Positions 4,767 to 5,768 of a stretch of DNA of 5,768 bases are shown one piece after another. Made by a program: the position numbers and the translations under genes. Under the pieces are notes generated by a model. That model worked only from the letters and a program-made list of their open reading frames with translations. It had not been told where the DNA came from and made no database searches. Source of the stretch: a bacterium BMS3Bbin02 (lineage in GTDB: Bacteria; Actinomycetota; Acidimicrobiia; Spongiisociales; UBA5794); contig BDTL01000042.1 of NCBI GenBank assembly GCA_002898115.1, positions 1-5,768 on the forward strand. The letters run 5' to 3'. Numbering within the stretch: the stretch's first letter is position 1; each line of letters starts with the position of its first letter.

Positions 4767-5120
4767 ATGGTAGGCATCGGCGCTGCGCTCGTCGTATTTG
4801 TCGCGGCGTTGTTGACGGTCGGCGCGGCTCAATGGGTATGGGCCGCCACCGCCGAAGAGGACCTCACCGTTCCGGAGCGGGTTCCGTTTGCTGGTGGGGC
4901 GGAACCGGAGTTCCATGCCTGGAACAGATTCCATATCCGCTACTACGCCATGGCCCTTCTGTTCCTTGCCTTCGACATGGAAATGGTTTTCATGTATCCC
5001 TGGGCGGTTGTGTTTATCCGTGAAGGAATGCTCGCGCTGATCGAAATGCTCATGTTTATCCTCATCCTCGTGGTGGGGATGGTGTACGCCTGGCGCGAGA
5101 AAAGCTTCGAGTGGAGTTAG
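4767..5120 (+). CDS. nuoA: NADH-quinone oxidoreductase subunit A
   Basis: 117-residue inner-membrane subunit of respiratory complex I. NuoA has three helices and sits at the junction of the membrane arm and the quinone site. Visible helices are about 4-27, 58-81 (YYAMALLFLAFDMEMVFMYPW, the most conserved NuoA signature, with FDMEMVF carrying the buried acidic residues) and 86-108 (ALIEMLMFILILVVGMVYAW). The loop between helices 1 and 2, which usually carries Y-E-C/S-G, here reads VPFAGGAEPEFHAW, with neither the glutamate nor the cysteine in place. My recollection is that this variant occurs in the second, shorter nuo cluster of some actinobacteria. The ATG is supported by GGAGGG (4752-4757) 9 nt upstream. 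The YHS gene precedes it by 18 bp, and the next gene overlaps its last 10 bp. Confidence 0.93.
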   Translation: MVGIGAALVVFVAALLTVGAAQWVWAATAEEDLTVPERVPFAGGAEPEFHAWNRFHIRYYAMALLFLAFDMEMVFMYPWAVVFIREGMLALIEMLMFILILVVGMVYAWREKSFEWS

Positions 5121-5768
5121 GGATCCGACTCGCTCATCTTGCGAAGACCGGCGACGTTCCGGTCTTCGCGGTCGTGGGCGGCGGCTACCGGTCCGCAATG
5201 CATCAACTTCGGATCGCCGAGGGCATACAGGTGGTGACCTCACCCCGACACGCCGCGGTGTTGCTGCTTGCCGGCGTACTCACCGAGGATGCCACAGAGA
5301 CCGTCAGTCACGTGCATGACCAGATGGCAGGTCCCCGAGTGACCGTGGGATGGGGCCACAGTGATCCGCCAGCGGTACCCCTGGCAATGAACGTCGCGGG
5401 CGACGTCGCCGAGGTTGTAGCAACGATTCGGCAGGCGTTCCAGGATGTTCTGACCGGCGCGATCGCGCCCGCACCTCCTCTGCTCCCGAACGTCGATGCC
5501 GTGGAGTGGCGTGGCGTCGGACCGTACGGGCATGGAGGCACCGGGATGACCGGCGGGACGCCATACGGTCGCCCGCTGCCCCTTCGAGCACCTGCCCGCG
5601 ACAATCTTGAGTTGGACCAACTGCCGGTCACAGTCGGCCCCTGGTTCGCCGGGTTTCCGTCCGGTCTTGCTTTGCGAGTTTCGCTGCAAGGAGACGTGGC
5701 TCAGGTCGTCGAAGTGAACACCACCAGTTTCGTATCGGCGGGGCGGGGCGGAGTGTTCCAGCGAGCTC
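5111..5768 (+). CDS. NuoB-like protein without iron-sulfur cysteines, followed by NuoD-like region; 3' end outside window
   Basis: Open from a GTG at 5111 to the window end (219 codons visible). Residues 40-82 (QVVTSPRHAAVLLLAG, then DQMAGPRVTVGWG) match the NuoB/20-kDa subunit pattern, where a PRHAD.L...G strand is followed by a .QMP.P..V...G segment. NuoB binds cluster N2 through four cysteines, but this stretch contains none, so it cannot bind N2 in the normal way. A glycine-rich motif GPYGHGGTGMTGGTPYGRP lies at about 137-155. Residues 171-203 (LPVTVGPWFAGFPSGLALRVSLQGDVAQ) resemble the NuoD N-terminus (GP.HP...G.L.L.....G..V). The gene may thus be a NuoB-NuoD-like fusion in an alternative complex I operon. 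The start overlaps nuoA by 10 bp, suggesting translational coupling; no good ribosome-binding site is visible. Confidence 0.7.
   Translation, partial: MELGIRLAHLAKTGDVPVFAVVGGGYRSAMHQLRIAEGIQVVTSPRHAAVLLLAGVLTEDATETVSHVHDQMAGPRVTVGWGHSDPPAVPLAMNVAGDVAEVVATIRQAFQDVLTGAIAPAPPLLPNVDAVEWRGVGPYGHGGTGMTGGTPYGRPLPLRAPARDNLELDQLPVTVGPWFAGFPSGLALRVSLQGDVAQVVEVNTTSFVSAGRGGVFQRA
5141..5169 (+). repeat. Perfect 11-bp inverted repeat just after nuoA
   Basis: GCGAAGACCGG (5141-5151) and CCGGTCTTCGC (5159-5169) are exact reverse complements with a 7-nt loop, giving a very stable RNA hairpin 20 nt after the nuoA stop, inside codons 11-20 of the overlapping downstream frame. No T-run follows. Possible roles are mRNA stabilisation or a brake that lowers expression of the gene after nuoA. 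Such a perfect repeat in coding sequence is unusual. Confidence 0.55.

Noticed and set aside
4584..5243. 219-codon minus-strand frame opposite the YHS and nuoA genes
   Set aside because: Covers two clear genes on the + strand; the translation has no recognisable domain.
5240..5689. 149-codon minus-strand frame opposite the NuoB-like gene
   Set aside because: The + strand reading keeps NuoB-like motifs continuously to the window end; the minus reading shows none.

Overview
The window is GC-rich DNA with bacterial gene structure: Shine-Dalgarno motifs, GTG/TTG starts and lipobox lipoproteins. It is most likely from an actinobacterium. The NuoA type followed by a cysteine-free NuoB-like protein, the low-complexity lipoprotein linkers and an ECF-type GGAAC/GTT promoter all fit that group. 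An Acidimicrobiia-like lineage is possible but is only a guess.

Left part (1-2375, all +): the end of a myo-inositol catabolic operon, in the order iolE (C-terminal part only), iolC, iolB. Together these would dehydrate scyllo-inosose, isomerise 5-deoxy-glucuronate to 5-dehydro-2-deoxy-gluconate (IolB) and phosphorylate that product (IolC).

Middle-left (2376-2806): no protein-coding gene. It holds a possible sigma70-like promoter, a tRNA-Asn(GTT)-like element with a perfect 3' half and a degenerate 5' half (a possible attachment-site scar), and members of a small dispersed repeat carrying GCGTCACAAG. One of these repeats forms a hairpin just after the tRNA-like element.

Middle (2807-4146): two divergently transcribed lipoprotein genes. 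The minus-strand gene encodes a type-1 blue-copper (plastocyanin-like) lipoprotein. It is preceded by a good match to an ECF sigma promoter of the SigR/SigH kind. The plus-strand gene encodes an unrecognised 212-residue lipoprotein. It is preceded by a CGTTAAG tandem repeat with 11-bp spacing, typical of an OmpR/PhoB-family response-regulator site. It is followed by the second hairpin of the dispersed repeat.

Middle-right (4213-4455, -): a fragment of the C-terminus of a MacB/FtsX-type ABC transporter permease, probably a decaying pseudogene.

Right part (4602-5768, +): a 48-residue YHS-domain protein, then nuoA, then an open-ended gene overlapping nuoA by 10 bp. The last gene encodes a NuoB-like domain with no cysteine at all in the visible 219 residues, followed by a glycine-rich segment and a region resembling the start of NuoD. 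This looks like the start of a non-canonical complex I (nuo) operon, and the window ends inside it.
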